A stretch of DNA of 57,041 bases from an uncultured Akkermansia sp. (GCA_947626545.1 CANQSS010000009.1:1-57041), one strand, 5' to 3'. Shown: positions 1 to 8,901, counted from the first letter of the stretch. Numbers and translations are program-made. The notes: generated by a model from the sequence alone, not told the origin.

Positions 1-28
1 CAGAGAATGCAAGACTGAAGTGCCGATT

Positions 29-1147
29 TTATTTTATCCCTTCATTATCTGTCTCAGCGAATTTGCCGGAGACCCGAATTAACAGTCGACCAAACAAAAA
101 ATATTTGACGCAATCATCCCAATACTTAATTTTTAACAAGGGAATCCAGAAAAAATATAATTTTTTCTCGCCGAAAGTTTCTGTTATCCTAAGAGGGAAG
201 GCATTAAGAGTTCGACGTCCACCTTGCTTAATGAGCTGAATTTTTCGAGCGAGACTAGGAGGAAGATTCGTTGGATTAGCCCAATGTTCTCTTGCAAAAG
301 TTGCTCCGACCGCCGCAATATACGCCTTTTCTTCTTTTGAACCAGCAAACAAACACGCAAATAAATAATAGTCGAAAAATAAGAAGGCCAAGAGCAAGGA
401 GTATTTCTCATTGCGCTGCCTTGTCTCACAAAACTCACACAACAAAATAGCCACCCGGAGGTGATCCGAACTGCGTTCCTTCCTCTTAAAGGTGTCGCTC
501 ATAGTGGAGCCGGGACGCCGGCGATAGTGGTACAATTTCTCCTGCAAATAGAAAGCACTTCGGGAGCACATCATGTAGGCATTGAAAAAATACGCATCCT
601 CATACTTTAGTCCCTCAGGAAAACGAATGCCAAATTGGTCAATAATACTCTTTCGATAGACTTTATTCCACGCAGAAACATCTGTACGTAAAATAACAAA
701 CTCATTGATGGACTGCTCGCCCTCAAACTTAATCTTGTAATACTGGCGATCTGAGTCTTCAAATTCCAAATCACTTTCATAATGTATTTGTGTACCACAA
801 ACGGCTATATCACATTCAGATGTTGAAATAGCAGCAAACATTTGCGCGCACATCGTTGTCTCGTACCAATCATCACTGTCGCAAAACATGATGAAGGGTG
901 CTCGAGCCATATCTAACCCCGTGTTACGAGCCGCGCTCTGTCCTCCATTCTCGCGAGTAACTACGCGTATACGTTCATCTAGCGGTGCATATTCAGCAAG
1001 AATTTTCCCACTGTCATCTGTACTCCCATCATCCACGAAGATGATTTCTATATCATGAAGCGTCTGCTCAATGAGACTCTCTATGCACTGCCGCAAATAG
1101 GGTTGTACATTATATACCGGTACAATGATGGAGATAAGTGGAGTCAT
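29..1147 (-). CDS. Family 2 glycosyltransferase
   Basis: Predicted GT-A fold glycosyltransferase of 372 aa that would add a sugar to a surface polysaccharide or lipid-linked glycan at the cytoplasmic face of the membrane. The N-terminal ISIIVPVYN strand, FVDDGSTDD (about residues 37-45, nucleotide binding) and the DXD-like FCDSDDWYE (about 88-96) are clear; the C-terminal third is basic and aromatic and does not define a substrate. It is the last gene of a five-gene minus-strand cluster. Its ATG overlaps the stop of the preceding glycosyltransferase by 4 nt (ATGA), implying translational coupling. The donor and acceptor sugars cannot be read from sequence. Confidence 0.93.
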   Translation of the reverse strand: MTPLISIIVPVYNVQPYLRQCIESLIEQTLHDIEIIFVDDGSTDDSGKILAEYAPLDERIRVVTRENGGQSAARNTGLDMARAPFIMFCDSDDWYETTMCAQMFAAISTSECDIAVCGTQIHYESDLEFEDSDRQYYKIKFEGEQSINEFVILRTDVSAWNKVYRKSIIDQFGIRFPEGLKYEDAYFFNAYMMCSRSAFYLQEKLYHYRRRPGSTMSDTFKRKERSSDHLRVAILLCEFCETRQRNEKYSLLLAFLFFDYYLFACLFAGSKEEKAYIAAVGATFAREHWANPTNLPPSLARKIQLIKQGGRRTLNAFPLRITETFGEKKLYFFWIPLLKIKYWDDCVKYFLFGRLLIRVSGKFAETDNEGIK

Positions 1148-2298
1148 GCGTTGAAAGATGAATTAAGCCGAGACGCCGTAGCATCCTTTGCAGGCGTATC
1201 CGCAAAAGACGGTAACATTTCCCATGAAGGAATTCGGCGTTGGATGCGAAATAAGCTAAAGAATATACGATAGGTAATAACATCCTCGGAGATCTTACGT
1301 TTATACAAGGGCCGTACTAGCGAATGAATAAGACGGGTAAAAGGCTTTTTTAATGGAGGCTCTCCCATAATGAGTACAAAATCCTGCCACTCGAGACGAC
1401 GGCGAAACTCATGGCAAAAAAGGCGTGCTTTGGAATACCCTGCAAATGCATCGCGTATCATGGGCTCAAACGCGGCACGTCCGGGAGCATCAAGACGCTT
1501 CCAGTTCCACATGTAATTATTCCATTTTATATGCGACCTCAGACGAGACGAACTGTTTGCCTTCTCCGGATATTGTGCAATAAAACGCTCAATCTCTTCC
1601 CATTCGTCAACAATGCAGAAGATCTTGCTGGAGGCCTTCACGCTGGAGGCGGCATTATCTACACGATAATGATAAAAAGCACGGGAAGAGAGGAAAACAT
1701 CTGAAGCACATGCCCATACCTTAAAATTGAAAGAGGTATCTTGGTATGAAGCTCCGGGCGATTCGAGGAAACGAATATCGTTTTCCAGTAAAAATCTTCG
1801 CTCGTATATAGCCGACCAAATGCTTGGTTGGGCATAAAAAATGGAACTACGATAAGCAGGGCAAAGCCGCTGATCCTCATCTTGAAGAGGGATAATCTTC
1901 CGATATCTAGACTCACCATCCGTTTGATATTCAAAAAAATTACTTTTTACCACAGGAACTTGATGCTGCTTGGCCAACGAGTACATTTCCTCAAACATTT
2001 CCGGCTCGACCCAATCATCGCTTTCGACGATGCCGATGTATTCGCCTTTTGCTTCGCGTAAACCGACGTTCATCGTAGCACCGTATCCGCTATTCGGCTT
2101 GTGAATCGCGCGGAATCTTGCATCATGTTCCACAAATTCATCGCAAATAGCAGCGCAGCCGTCTGTGCTACCATCATCCAGCAGGATCACTTCCATCTCA
2201 TGCAATGTTTGTGCGCGGAGGCTCTCCAAACACTGTCTCAAATAGCGTTCGACATTGTACACCGGCACGAGTACCGTTACTTTAGGACATAAGTTCAT
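1144..2298 (-). CDS. Family 2 glycosyltransferase
   Basis: GT2 enzyme of 384 aa, paralogous to its neighbours. It starts VTVLVPVYNVERYL and has LDDGSTDG (about 40-47) and the metal-binding VESDDWVEP (about 91-99). The ATG at 2298 lies inside the 3' end of glf (17-nt overlap) and its stop overlaps the next glycosyltransferase by 4 nt, so the genes are a tight operon. The VESDDW variant is common in teichoic-acid and capsule-type GT2 enzymes. It probably elongates the same glycan that receives galactofuranose from the Glf product. Confidence 0.93.
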   Translation of the reverse strand: MNLCPKVTVLVPVYNVERYLRQCLESLRAQTLHEMEVILLDDGSTDGCAAICDEFVEHDARFRAIHKPNSGYGATMNVGLREAKGEYIGIVESDDWVEPEMFEEMYSLAKQHQVPVVKSNFFEYQTDGESRYRKIIPLQDEDQRLCPAYRSSIFYAQPSIWSAIYERRFLLENDIRFLESPGASYQDTSFNFKVWACASDVFLSSRAFYHYRVDNAASSVKASSKIFCIVDEWEEIERFIAQYPEKANSSSRLRSHIKWNNYMWNWKRLDAPGRAAFEPMIRDAFAGYSKARLFCHEFRRRLEWQDFVLIMGEPPLKKPFTRLIHSLVRPLYKRKISEDVITYRIFFSLFRIQRRIPSWEMLPSFADTPAKDATASRLNSSFNA

Positions 2299-3418
2299 GG
2301 TTCAGCTCATCGAAAAGTTGCATGGCACGCGCAATAGCATCGTCCATGTTGTAATAGCGGTAATCACCGAGTCGTCCCAGAAAATGGAGCTGAGGCGATG
2401 CTTGAGCGAGATCAGTATACGCCTTGTAAAGAGCCCCCGCCGATTCCGATGCGATGGGATAGAAACGTTCGTTTTTGCCACGACAGAACGCCTCGGGATA
2501 CTCCTTCGCAATAACGGTATAGGGACACTGCTCATTAAGATAATACTTGTATTCGTGAATACGCGTGAAGTCGTAATCGCTGGGAAAATTGACGACGGCG
2601 CGACTTTGATAGTAGGGGAAAGCGTACTCTTCAAGTTCTATACGCTCACTTCGGTATGGCAATTCCCCCAACTGATAATTAAAATATTCGTCAATAGAGC
2701 CAGAGTAGAAGATGTGCGAAAATGAATTTGCTTCGCTGCGCACCTCCGCATAATCTGTGCCCAATCTCAGCTCTATATTTGGATGCTCTATCATGCGCCG
2801 CACGGTTTCTGTGTAACCCAGCGAGGGGATACCTTGATAAGGATCGGTGAAGTAACGACTATCCCGACTGATGCGCACGGGCACGCGCGCGGTCACGGCG
2901 GCATCTGTCTTTTCCGGAGGTGTACCCCACTGTTTACTCGTATAATCACGAAAAATTTTGTCGTGAACAAACTGCGCAAGGAAACGCAAATCCGTATCCT
3001 GACATTGCATAAAATCCAGCACAGGGACTTGTACGCCGTAATCAAACCGTTCGAGCAATTGCCGTTCCAAACGGTCCGCTAATGTGGGAGGAAAACACAA
3101 ACGAAGACTCTCAAGGTTAAAAGGCACGGGAACCTCTATCCCGTCCACCATGGCCACAACGCGGTGTTGGTATGTATTGAAGTTTGTGAAGCGGGAGATA
3201 AACTGCCACACCCGTCGTGATTTGGTATGGAAAATATGCGATCCATATTTATGGATGGTAATTCCATTCTGATCTCGATAATCATATGCATTGCCGGCAA
3301 GATGACTCCGGCGATCAATTAGAAGAACGCGGTAATCTACCTGCTCCGCCAATAAGCGCGCCATCGTGGCGCCGGCAAAACCGCATCCTACGACAAGAAC
3401 CCGTTTACTCGCTGACAT
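2282..3418 (-). CDS. glf: UDP-galactopyranose mutase
   Basis: Flavoenzyme of 378 aa that interconverts UDP-galactopyranose and UDP-galactofuranose in the cytosol, supplying the galactofuranose donor for O-antigen or capsule synthesis. The N-terminal dinucleotide-binding motif VVGCGFAGA (about 9-17), RRSHLAGNAYD and the family-typical HKYGSHIFHT are all present, and length is normal for bacterial Glf. ATG at 3418 overlaps the upstream glycosyltransferase stop by 14 nt. Its place between GT2 genes indicates that the polysaccharide made here contains galactofuranose, and that at least one neighbouring transferase is a galactofuranosyltransferase. Confidence 0.96.
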   Translation of the reverse strand: MSASKRVLVVGCGFAGATMARLLAEQVDYRVLLIDRRSHLAGNAYDYRDQNGITIHKYGSHIFHTKSRRVWQFISRFTNFNTYQHRVVAMVDGIEVPVPFNLESLRLCFPPTLADRLERQLLERFDYGVQVPVLDFMQCQDTDLRFLAQFVHDKIFRDYTSKQWGTPPEKTDAAVTARVPVRISRDSRYFTDPYQGIPSLGYTETVRRMIEHPNIELRLGTDYAEVRSEANSFSHIFYSGSIDEYFNYQLGELPYRSERIELEEYAFPYYQSRAVVNFPSDYDFTRIHEYKYYLNEQCPYTVIAKEYPEAFCRGKNERFYPIASESAGALYKAYTDLAQASPQLHFLGRLGDYRYYNMDDAIARAMQLFDELNHELMS

Positions 3419-4208
3419 ATCTCAAGTGAGAGGATTTTTTTGATGAATTTGCCCAAATTCCTCTTTCTGGCTTGACGAAAGGCTTTGCGGCGCGTAGAGG
3501 TAAGTTGTGATCTTGAAATTCGTGTGCCCAAAGTTGCAACTTGTGCGTTGCCTTGGACATGCGGTGCAGCTGGTGGTGGGTGGTGTTGTCCGCATGCCAG
3601 CGATAGCGGGAAAGCACCTCTCGGATATTACAGAAGCGGGTGTGATCTGTGAGTCGCAGCCACAGACAGTAGCCCTTGGCGAGGGAATACCCTTCTCCAC
3701 AGCGGATGGTGTGTTGTGTGAGCACGATCTTGCGGATCATGGCGGCCGGATGTTTTACGGCACAACCTGCCATGCGCACTTTCTTGATCTCAGTGTCGCG
3801 CTCTGGGAAGTGAAACTTGGGCGCGTCAGGGGAGCTATCCACCCAACACTGCACACTCCTATTCCCGGGGTGTCCATCCATGCAGGCTACCTCTTTCTCA
3901 AACCGCTGCGGTAGAGAAATGTCGTCATGATCCGTCATTGCGAGGTATTCCCCACGCATCGCATCCAGCAGCTTGTTTCGCGAGGCGAATATGTTCAAGT
4001 TCCTTTCATTTTTCTTGTAAATGATGCGCGGGTCATCAAAGGAGGCCACGATGGCGTCCAATTCGGCGTTTTCCGGTGAGCCGTTGAGAGTGATAAACCC
4101 AAAGTCTGCAAAGGTCTGGGAAAGGATGGAGGCGATACACTCGCGCAGGTGTTGCGGGTGCGTGTTATAGACAAGCAGAAGCACCGAGATTTTTGGGGAA
4201 GTACTCAT
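3405..4208 (-). CDS. Family 2 glycosyltransferase (divergent)
   Basis: 267-aa GT2 protein starting MSTSPKISVLLLVYNTHP. An upstream in-frame start would add eight residues, but the ATG at 4208 forms a 4-nt ATGA overlap with the preceding gene and aligns with the family start, so it is preferred. The usual DDGS nucleotide-binding motif is replaced by LNGSPEN (about 41-47), while the DXD region TDHDDISLP (about 92-100) is kept. It is about 100 aa shorter than its neighbours. The altered motif may reflect a different donor such as UDP-galactofuranose, which would fit the adjacent glf, but that is inference. Confidence 0.88.
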   Translation of the reverse strand: MSTSPKISVLLLVYNTHPQHLRECIASILSQTFADFGFITLNGSPENAELDAIVASFDDPRIIYKKNERNLNIFASRNKLLDAMRGEYLAMTDHDDISLPQRFEKEVACMDGHPGNRSVQCWVDSSPDAPKFHFPERDTEIKKVRMAGCAVKHPAAMIRKIVLTQHTIRCGEGYSLAKGYCLWLRLTDHTRFCNIREVLSRYRWHADNTTHHQLHRMSKATHKLQLWAHEFQDHNLPLRAAKPFVKPERGIWANSSKKSSHLRYVSE

Positions 4209-5329
4209 AACGCAGCATCTCCCCCGGCACACACACTGCCGTATTCATTTTTCGTGACCCAGCATGGGATGCCGAGCAGGTAGTATTTGCGCGTCACCAC
4301 GCAATTGCCGGGTTGCACCCTATCTTTACACCGACAATGAAAAATCCCTCCCCACTTGGATCGAGTGCCAACCCAGCGGCGCTCTGCCAACAGAGAAAGA
4401 CGCTGTTTATGCTCCGGGAGTAAATGGGGAAGTGGAGCAATGTGCCTGCGTGCGAAATTAAGCGCCCGATTTTCCATATCGCCCAGCTGCCTTTTGTTGC
4501 CGGCTAGGCTGAGCGCACCAGCGCAAAGGCGCAGCCAAGTATGGGCAAGGTAGGGGAGGTGTTTCTCGACGAGAAGATGTTGTTCGTAGTATTTCCAGAT
4601 CAAATTGGCAACTTCAATGCAGTCCGAAGCATGATAGTGCAGTTCCCGGCAATAACTATCCATGAAACTACCTGCGTGGCGATAGTAAAAGTAGAGTTTC
4701 TCGGGCAAAAATGTCACGCAGCCCACATACGCAATGTAGGCTGCCAAAAAATACTCGTCTTCAAAGCGTAAACCCTCTGGAAAGCGAATACTCCCACGTT
4801 CAATGAGTTCACGGCGGTATATTTTGTTCCACACACAGGCATTAGTTCGCATGAATAGAGAATCACTAGCAACATGTTTACCCTTAACAGGCAGTGTAAA
4901 GTATTGCGTAAGAGGTTTATGCTTCCACCCCTTCCCGAAGACCTCCTGCACTCCACACACTGCCATGTCTGCTCCATTCCGCATGGCTGCGAGCAGCCTC
5001 GCACACATGCTCGGTTCATACCAGTCATCCCCATCACAGAACATGATGAAGGGCGCCTGTGCCGCATCCAAGCCGGCGTTGCGAGCAGAGCTCGTGCCTG
5101 CGCCTGTCTTTGCGAGGACGCGCACGCGCGCGTCGCGCGCAGCGTAGTCCTCCAAAACCTTCACCGAGTCATCTGTGCTTCCATCATCGATGCATATGGC
5201 TTCCCAATCCTGAAAGGTCTGATCGCGAAGAGAGTCCAGGCAGCGACCCAAGTATTTGGCGCAATTATAGACGGGTATAATGATCGAAATCTCAGGCATG
5301 ACATCATGACGCACTTTCTCCGAGTTCAT
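4205..5329 (-). CDS. Family 2 glycosyltransferase (first gene of operon)
   Basis: 374-aa GT2 enzyme with ISIIIPVYN, CIDDGSTDD (about 46-54) and FCDGDDWYE (about 97-105). It is a close paralogue of the divergent gene at 5633: both share the order of motifs and a C-terminal signature WVGT...KWGG...TRKYYLLGI. ATG at 5329 is chosen because the region upstream of it aligns with the paralogue's start region, both carrying TTATACA directly before the start codon; an internal ATG at 5299 is the alternative. As first gene of the five-gene operon it should be driven by the promoter inside the inverted-repeat segment 5382-5576. Confidence 0.92.
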   Translation of the reverse strand: MNSEKVRHDVMPEISIIIPVYNCAKYLGRCLDSLRDQTFQDWEAICIDDGSTDDSVKVLEDYAARDARVRVLAKTGAGTSSARNAGLDAAQAPFIMFCDGDDWYEPSMCARLLAAMRNGADMAVCGVQEVFGKGWKHKPLTQYFTLPVKGKHVASDSLFMRTNACVWNKIYRRELIERGSIRFPEGLRFEDEYFLAAYIAYVGCVTFLPEKLYFYYRHAGSFMDSYCRELHYHASDCIEVANLIWKYYEQHLLVEKHLPYLAHTWLRLCAGALSLAGNKRQLGDMENRALNFARRHIAPLPHLLPEHKQRLSLLAERRWVGTRSKWGGIFHCRCKDRVQPGNCVVTRKYYLLGIPCWVTKNEYGSVCAGGDAAL

Positions 5330-5381
5330 TGTATAAGCCCTTCGTTCCTCCTGCTGTAGGCAAAAGACTCTACACCACAGC

Positions 5382-5576
5382 GATTATCTCATTTTGAAAG
5401 AGATAGTCAAGCACAAAATTGTATGCCGATGGGTATTAAACTCTAATCAATTAGACTTCGGAATTTTGCAACATTGTAGCATGGGATTTTTTACTAACAA
5501 TATCATAGGTAAATCGTTTGTTGGTCAACGAGAAAGAAAATTTTTGGGAGATCATCTCTTTCAAAAAGAGATAATC
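5382..5576. repeat. 195-bp inverted-repeat-bounded segment, candidate invertible promoter
   Basis: The gap between two divergent glycosyltransferase genes holds a 195-bp AT-rich segment bounded by 27-bp inverted repeats, 5382-5408 and 5550-5576, matching at 24 of 27 positions. Each arm is itself nearly palindromic (ATCTCTTT, short loop, AAAGAGAT). About 140 bp separate the arms. A sigma70-like promoter inside points to the minus strand. This geometry is that of the invertible promoters known for Bacteroides fragilis capsule loci. No recombinase gene is in the window, so inversion is inferred. A related copy lies at 9042-9241. Confidence 0.6.
5473..5500 (-). promoter_or_regulatory. Predicted promoter inside the inverted-repeat segment
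   Basis: On the minus strand the segment contains TTGTTA (5495-5500), a 16-bp spacer and TACAAT (5473-5478). In the assembled orientation it would drive the five-gene operon beginning at 5329, with a leader of about 135 nt. If the segment were inverted it would instead face the gene starting at 5633. Seen in sequence; activity is inferred. Confidence 0.5.
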
Positions 5577-5632
5577 ACGGCGGCGTAGGGAGGGGTGTTT
5601 GCCCATAGTAAAGGTGGTGAGGAGTTTATACA

Positions 5633-6745
5633 GTGGGTACGAGGTGTGTGGGAGGGATGCGTTATAATGTCATGCCTGAGATTTCAATCATCGTACCCGT
5701 ATACAACTGTGCTAGTTATTTGCCCCGTTGTTTGGATTCTCTTTTGGAGCAGACTCTCTGCGATTGGGAAGCAATTTGTATTGATGACGGCAGCACGGAT
5801 GATTCTGCTATGATCTTGAAGACCTACGCCGGACGGGATGCACGAATACGTGTGATCTGTCAGGTAAATGCTGGGCTGAGCGCGGCGCGCAACGCTGGGT
5901 TGTTACAGGCACAGGCTAACCTGATCATGTTTTGCGACAGCGATGACTGGTATGCTCCCACTATGTGCGAAAAAATGTACTCTGCGATGCAGGGTGATGC
6001 AGAGCTGGCCGTGTGTGGTGTGCAGGAAAAGTTTGAAGGATTGAGGAATCGCAAAACAGTCTCCCACTTTGAGCTGCCGGGGACAGGAAAGATGTCCGTG
6101 ACGGACAAGCTTCTGTGGCGCTGCAATGTGTGTGTATGGAATAAAATATTCAGAAAAGAAATTATTGAACGTGAGCAGCTTAAATTCCCGGAGGGCTTGC
6201 TATTCGAGGATGAATATTTTTTCGCGGTTTATTCAGCCTATGTGAATCAAGTGGTATTCTTACCAGAGAGACTTTACTTTTATAGGCGGAGCGCATCAAG
6301 TATAACGGGTCGTCTCGCCAGTGGGGAGCTCAGGCAATGCGCCGAGCAACGTGCTCGTATAGCAAATCTCATTTGGCTATACCACGAGCAGCGCGACCTC
6401 ACGAAGAAGCGCCTTCCTTACCTTGCCCATGTTTGGCTGAGGCTTTACGCCAGCGCACTCTGCCTGACTGAGAACGAGGAGGAATTGGTTGGGATGGAAG
6501 AGAATGCGTTGAATTTTGTTCGCTCGCACATCGAAACTCTCTCTCGGGACTTACCGCCCGTGTCAAAACAGCGACTAGCACTGCTCTCCGAGCATCGCTG
6601 GGTCGGTACTCAGTTTAAATGGGGCGGTTTGCTCCGTTGCCGCAGTACAGATAGGATGCGTCCGGACGAGGGAGCTATGATGACCCGCAAGTACTACCTG
6701 TTGGGTATCTTATGTTGGAAATGCTGGAAAAAATACACGAGCTGA
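5633..6745 (+). CDS. Family 2 glycosyltransferase, divergent paralogue
   Basis: 370-aa GT2 enzyme with ISIIVPVYN, CIDDGSTDD and FCDSDDWYA, closely related to the protein encoded on the opposite strand at 4205-5329. The GTG start at 5633 is chosen because GAGGAG sits 8 nt upstream and the flanking TTATACA matches the start region of the paralogue; internal ATGs at 5657 and 5672 are weaker alternatives. It stands alone on the plus strand beyond the candidate invertible segment, so it may be expressed alternatively with the minus-strand operon. Confidence 0.9.
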   Translation: MGTRCVGGMRYNVMPEISIIVPVYNCASYLPRCLDSLLEQTLCDWEAICIDDGSTDDSAMILKTYAGRDARIRVICQVNAGLSAARNAGLLQAQANLIMFCDSDDWYAPTMCEKMYSAMQGDAELAVCGVQEKFEGLRNRKTVSHFELPGTGKMSVTDKLLWRCNVCVWNKIFRKEIIEREQLKFPEGLLFEDEYFFAVYSAYVNQVVFLPERLYFYRRSASSITGRLASGELRQCAEQRARIANLIWLYHEQRDLTKKRLPYLAHVWLRLYASALCLTENEEELVGMEENALNFVRSHIETLSRDLPPVSKQRLALLSEHRWVGTQFKWGGLLRCRSTDRMRPDEGAMMTRKYYLLGILCWKCWKKYTS

Positions 6746-6846
6746 GCATTATCATGACATTTCCGAAAAAACTGCCTGATGGTTGGCTATTGATTCGTAC
6801 GAATCATAATGGCGCATTTGTTGACGGAAACTTGGGGGTGGATACT

Positions 6847-7052
6847 ACATTCGTCCCAAGAAAAAGCGATCCCAACACGCAATTCATTTACGATTTACGA
6901 TTTACGATTTACGATTTACGATTTGGGAAATTCCCGCGCTTGCGCGCGAACTTGGCGAAGTTTGCCGTCTTGCTGGCTTACTTCCTTCATCCATAGGAAG
7001 CGCATGAGGAATGGGTTGAATGAGCCCGGAGAGGATTTTATTGGGACACGTG
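6847..7052. repeat. Dispersed intergenic repeat, copy 1
   Basis: The gap 6746-7307 has no convincing gene and is filled by two copies of a composite repeat found six times in the window. This copy holds, in order, a GTCCCAAGAAAAAGCG box, four tandem copies of the heptamer TTTACGA (about 6887-6920), a GC-rich CCCGCGCTTGCGCGCG palindrome, and a terminal box GAGGAATGGGTTGAATGAGC ending in GGGACACGTG. The closest relative is 38083-38408, which shares the GCGCGAACTTGGCGAAGT segment. Confidence 0.8.
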
Positions 7053-7061
7053 TACTTTCCA

Positions 7062-7338
7062 CCACATCCGTCCCAAGAAAAGCGATCCCAACACGCAATT
7101 TATTTACGATTTGAGATTTGCGATTTGAATGCTAGCGCGCTACGCGCGAGATTGCCGAGCCGGTGCGTAGCGGAATTCTTGAAACGATGGTGCGTTGATA
7201 GGAGGAAAGCATCCGCTGTTACGCTATGCCGAATCGTCAATGCTTTGAGATTCTTGCTGATTTACCTTCTTCATCCATGGGAAATGCATGAGGAATGGGT
7301 TGAATGAGCCCTGAGAAGATTTTATTGGGACGCGTGGC
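7062..7338. repeat. Dispersed intergenic repeat, copy 2
   Basis: Second tandem copy of the composite repeat: GTCCCAAGAAAAGCGATCCC, decayed heptamers (about 7101-7128), a variable body beginning GCTAGCGCGCTACGCGCG, and the end box AGGAATGGGTTGAATGAGCC followed by GGGACGCGTGG. The body is close to the copy at 16409-16765, sharing the stretches GATTGCCGAGCCGGTGC and GTTACGCTATGCCG. Confidence 0.78.
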
Positions 7339-7382
7339 GTTTCATTTCACTCTTCTTTGGCTTCAACACCTATCACTATCGC

Positions 7383-7610
7383 ATGGTGACCATTGCGGAG
7401 GAAGCCTACCTTCCTGATTGGGATGACCTGCGCCGGTATCCTCCCTCGGTGTTGGTCGAGCGATTGAGGAGAAGATTGTTCGCGCAATTCGTCCATAGCA
7501 CGCAAGCAGAGGCGCCGGAATTGAGGAATATGATTAGCCGGGTAGGGAAAGGGATTATGTTTGGCGAGTCAAATCCGGACATTCGCGACCTCGCGCATGA
7601 GGATTTCTAG
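7383..7610 (+). CDS. Small ORF of unknown nature, possibly a gene relic
   Basis: 75-codon ORF with a protein-like composition (MVTIAEEAYLPDWDDLRRYP at its start). The frame stays open upstream to 7308 without another start, which suggests the 3' end of a gene truncated by the repeat at 7062-7338 rather than a complete gene. It converges on and overlaps the pyruvyl transferase 3' end by about 42 nt. I recognise no family. It could also be non-coding. Confidence 0.25.
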   Translation: MVTIAEEAYLPDWDDLRRYPPSVLVERLRRRLFAQFVHSTQAEAPELRNMISRVGKGIMFGESNPDIRDLAHEDF

Positions 7611-8687
7611 ATTCTCGCTCGCTGTGCTTGACGCGTGGATAGATTTGGGTGGCTTTGTGACTAGGTGAACCTTGGGGCAACCAATCGTCTCAAAGGAGTG
7701 CTGATACACCGAGGAGACCTTTTTGTAGGAATTATCAAGCAGGTAAACCTCTTTGTCCATGAGCATGCCCGCTATTCCTACATGGAGCCGATCGGTCACA
7801 ACGGCGTCCAGGCTATCCACCGTGCTGAGAAAAATGGCTGCGCAGCATAGGATTCGCCGTCGGGAGCTGGAGAGGTCGATGGAACCCGTGTCGGACAAAT
7901 CGAGGTCGGAACCGTAAGTGTGGATGCTTTCACGGTCCCGTCGCAGGAAAAATCCCACGTTGGTTCGTTGCAGGTAGAAGGATTTGATTTTGCGCAAAAC
8001 ACCCAGATCGTAGGGGAAGACTTCACGGTTGTCGTAGTGGAAAACCGAGCTACTGAGACGAAGGGCCATATCGTGGTCTAGGATAATCTCTGCTCCGGTT
8101 CGGGCACGTTGAAGGTAATCGTAGCTCTGCTGCTCTCGGCAAAAAATCGTGAAGCGGGAATCAAGTTCACGCAGGAGCGCATCGCAGTTCCAAAAGCTGC
8201 TCGGCAGAATGAGTACCTTTTTGGCATGCCGAAAAAGCGGTAAAAACTCTTTTTGCCAAAAGCTCTGATAATAAGGGCACCATATACCTCCTCCTCCGTA
8301 TACAAGATTCTCGGGTAAGCCATTCTTCTCATGAAAGCAGTATGGAAGACCGTGTGTGTCAAAAAATTGTAGGGTCGATGCGGCAAGTAAGGCATCCCCT
8401 AAGTTCCCAGGGTCCGGGATATAAGTGAACGGCTCCATGGATCTCAATTTCTCGAGGAGCACACGGTTATCGATCGAGACAGGGTGAAAGTTGCGGGCAT
8501 CGAGCTGCAATTGAACACCCGGTTCGGCTTGAGAAATGTGTGGGAGTGGTATCCCACATACCCGCCGGCTGATATACCCTTCACACAGTCGTGAGTTGTA
8601 GATGCGTACCCCCAAGAACCGAACAAGCGTGCTATCGGCATCCTTTTTGATGTTCAGCAGGCAACTTCTATGACGCCGTTGTGTCAT
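7569..8687 (-). CDS. Polysaccharide pyruvyl transferase family protein
   Basis: 372-aa member of the CsaB/ExoV-like polysaccharide pyruvyl transferase family, which transfers pyruvate from phosphoenolpyruvate to a sugar as a ketal, giving the glycan negative charge. Visible signatures are PDPGNLGDALLAAST (about 91-105), the glycine run YGGGGIWCP (about 130-138) and the C-terminal TDRLHVGIAGMLM. A longer frame runs to 8825, but the start is placed at the ATG at 8687 because it directly follows the stop of an upstream WbsX relic (TGATATG), a normal operon junction. Some family members in capsule clusters are not pyruvyl transferases, so the exact reaction is inferred. Confidence 0.87.
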   Translation of the reverse strand: MTQRRHRSCLLNIKKDADSTLVRFLGVRIYNSRLCEGYISRRVCGIPLPHISQAEPGVQLQLDARNFHPVSIDNRVLLEKLRSMEPFTYIPDPGNLGDALLAASTLQFFDTHGLPYCFHEKNGLPENLVYGGGGIWCPYYQSFWQKEFLPLFRHAKKVLILPSSFWNCDALLRELDSRFTIFCREQQSYDYLQRARTGAEIILDHDMALRLSSSVFHYDNREVFPYDLGVLRKIKSFYLQRTNVGFFLRRDRESIHTYGSDLDLSDTGSIDLSSSRRRILCCAAIFLSTVDSLDAVVTDRLHVGIAGMLMDKEVYLLDNSYKKVSSVYQHSFETIGCPKVHLVTKPPKSIHASSTASENLEILMREVANVRI

Positions 8688-8688
8688 A

Positions 8689-8901
8689 TCATAAAGCAGA
8701 CAAGAGGAAATTTTTTGAGGTCTGCACGACGCATAGCCATGAATATCCGTTCCTTTCGTCAGATTCAAGATGGACGCTCTTCGCCCATTCGTTCCAAGTA
8801 TTGACGAAGAGCATGCCATCGCCAAGTAATCTGTTGACCATGCCTTTTTTCACGTTAGTAAGATAAAATTTTTCAACAATTTCGGTAGAGCATCCAAGCA
8901 A
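8689..8901 (-). pseudogene. C-terminal relic of a WbsX / GH99-like glycan-processing protein
   Basis: A 70-codon frame encodes GMLFVNTWNEWAKSVHLESD followed by GYSWL, the hallmark C-terminal motif of WbsX-type proteins (family consensus NAWNEW-E-LEPD--YGYSYL), which are found in O-antigen and capsule clusters. Only the last ~60 residues remain; nothing upstream in any frame continues the ~330-residue family domain. Its stop codon abuts the pyruvyl transferase start, so this was once the preceding gene of the same operon. The breakpoint lies near 8900, shortly before the inverted-repeat segment at 9042-9241. Confidence 0.7.

Noticed and set aside
6887..6924. Short regular repeats as a CRISPR array
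   Set aside because: The 7-bp units are contiguous with no spacers, and no cas genes are present.
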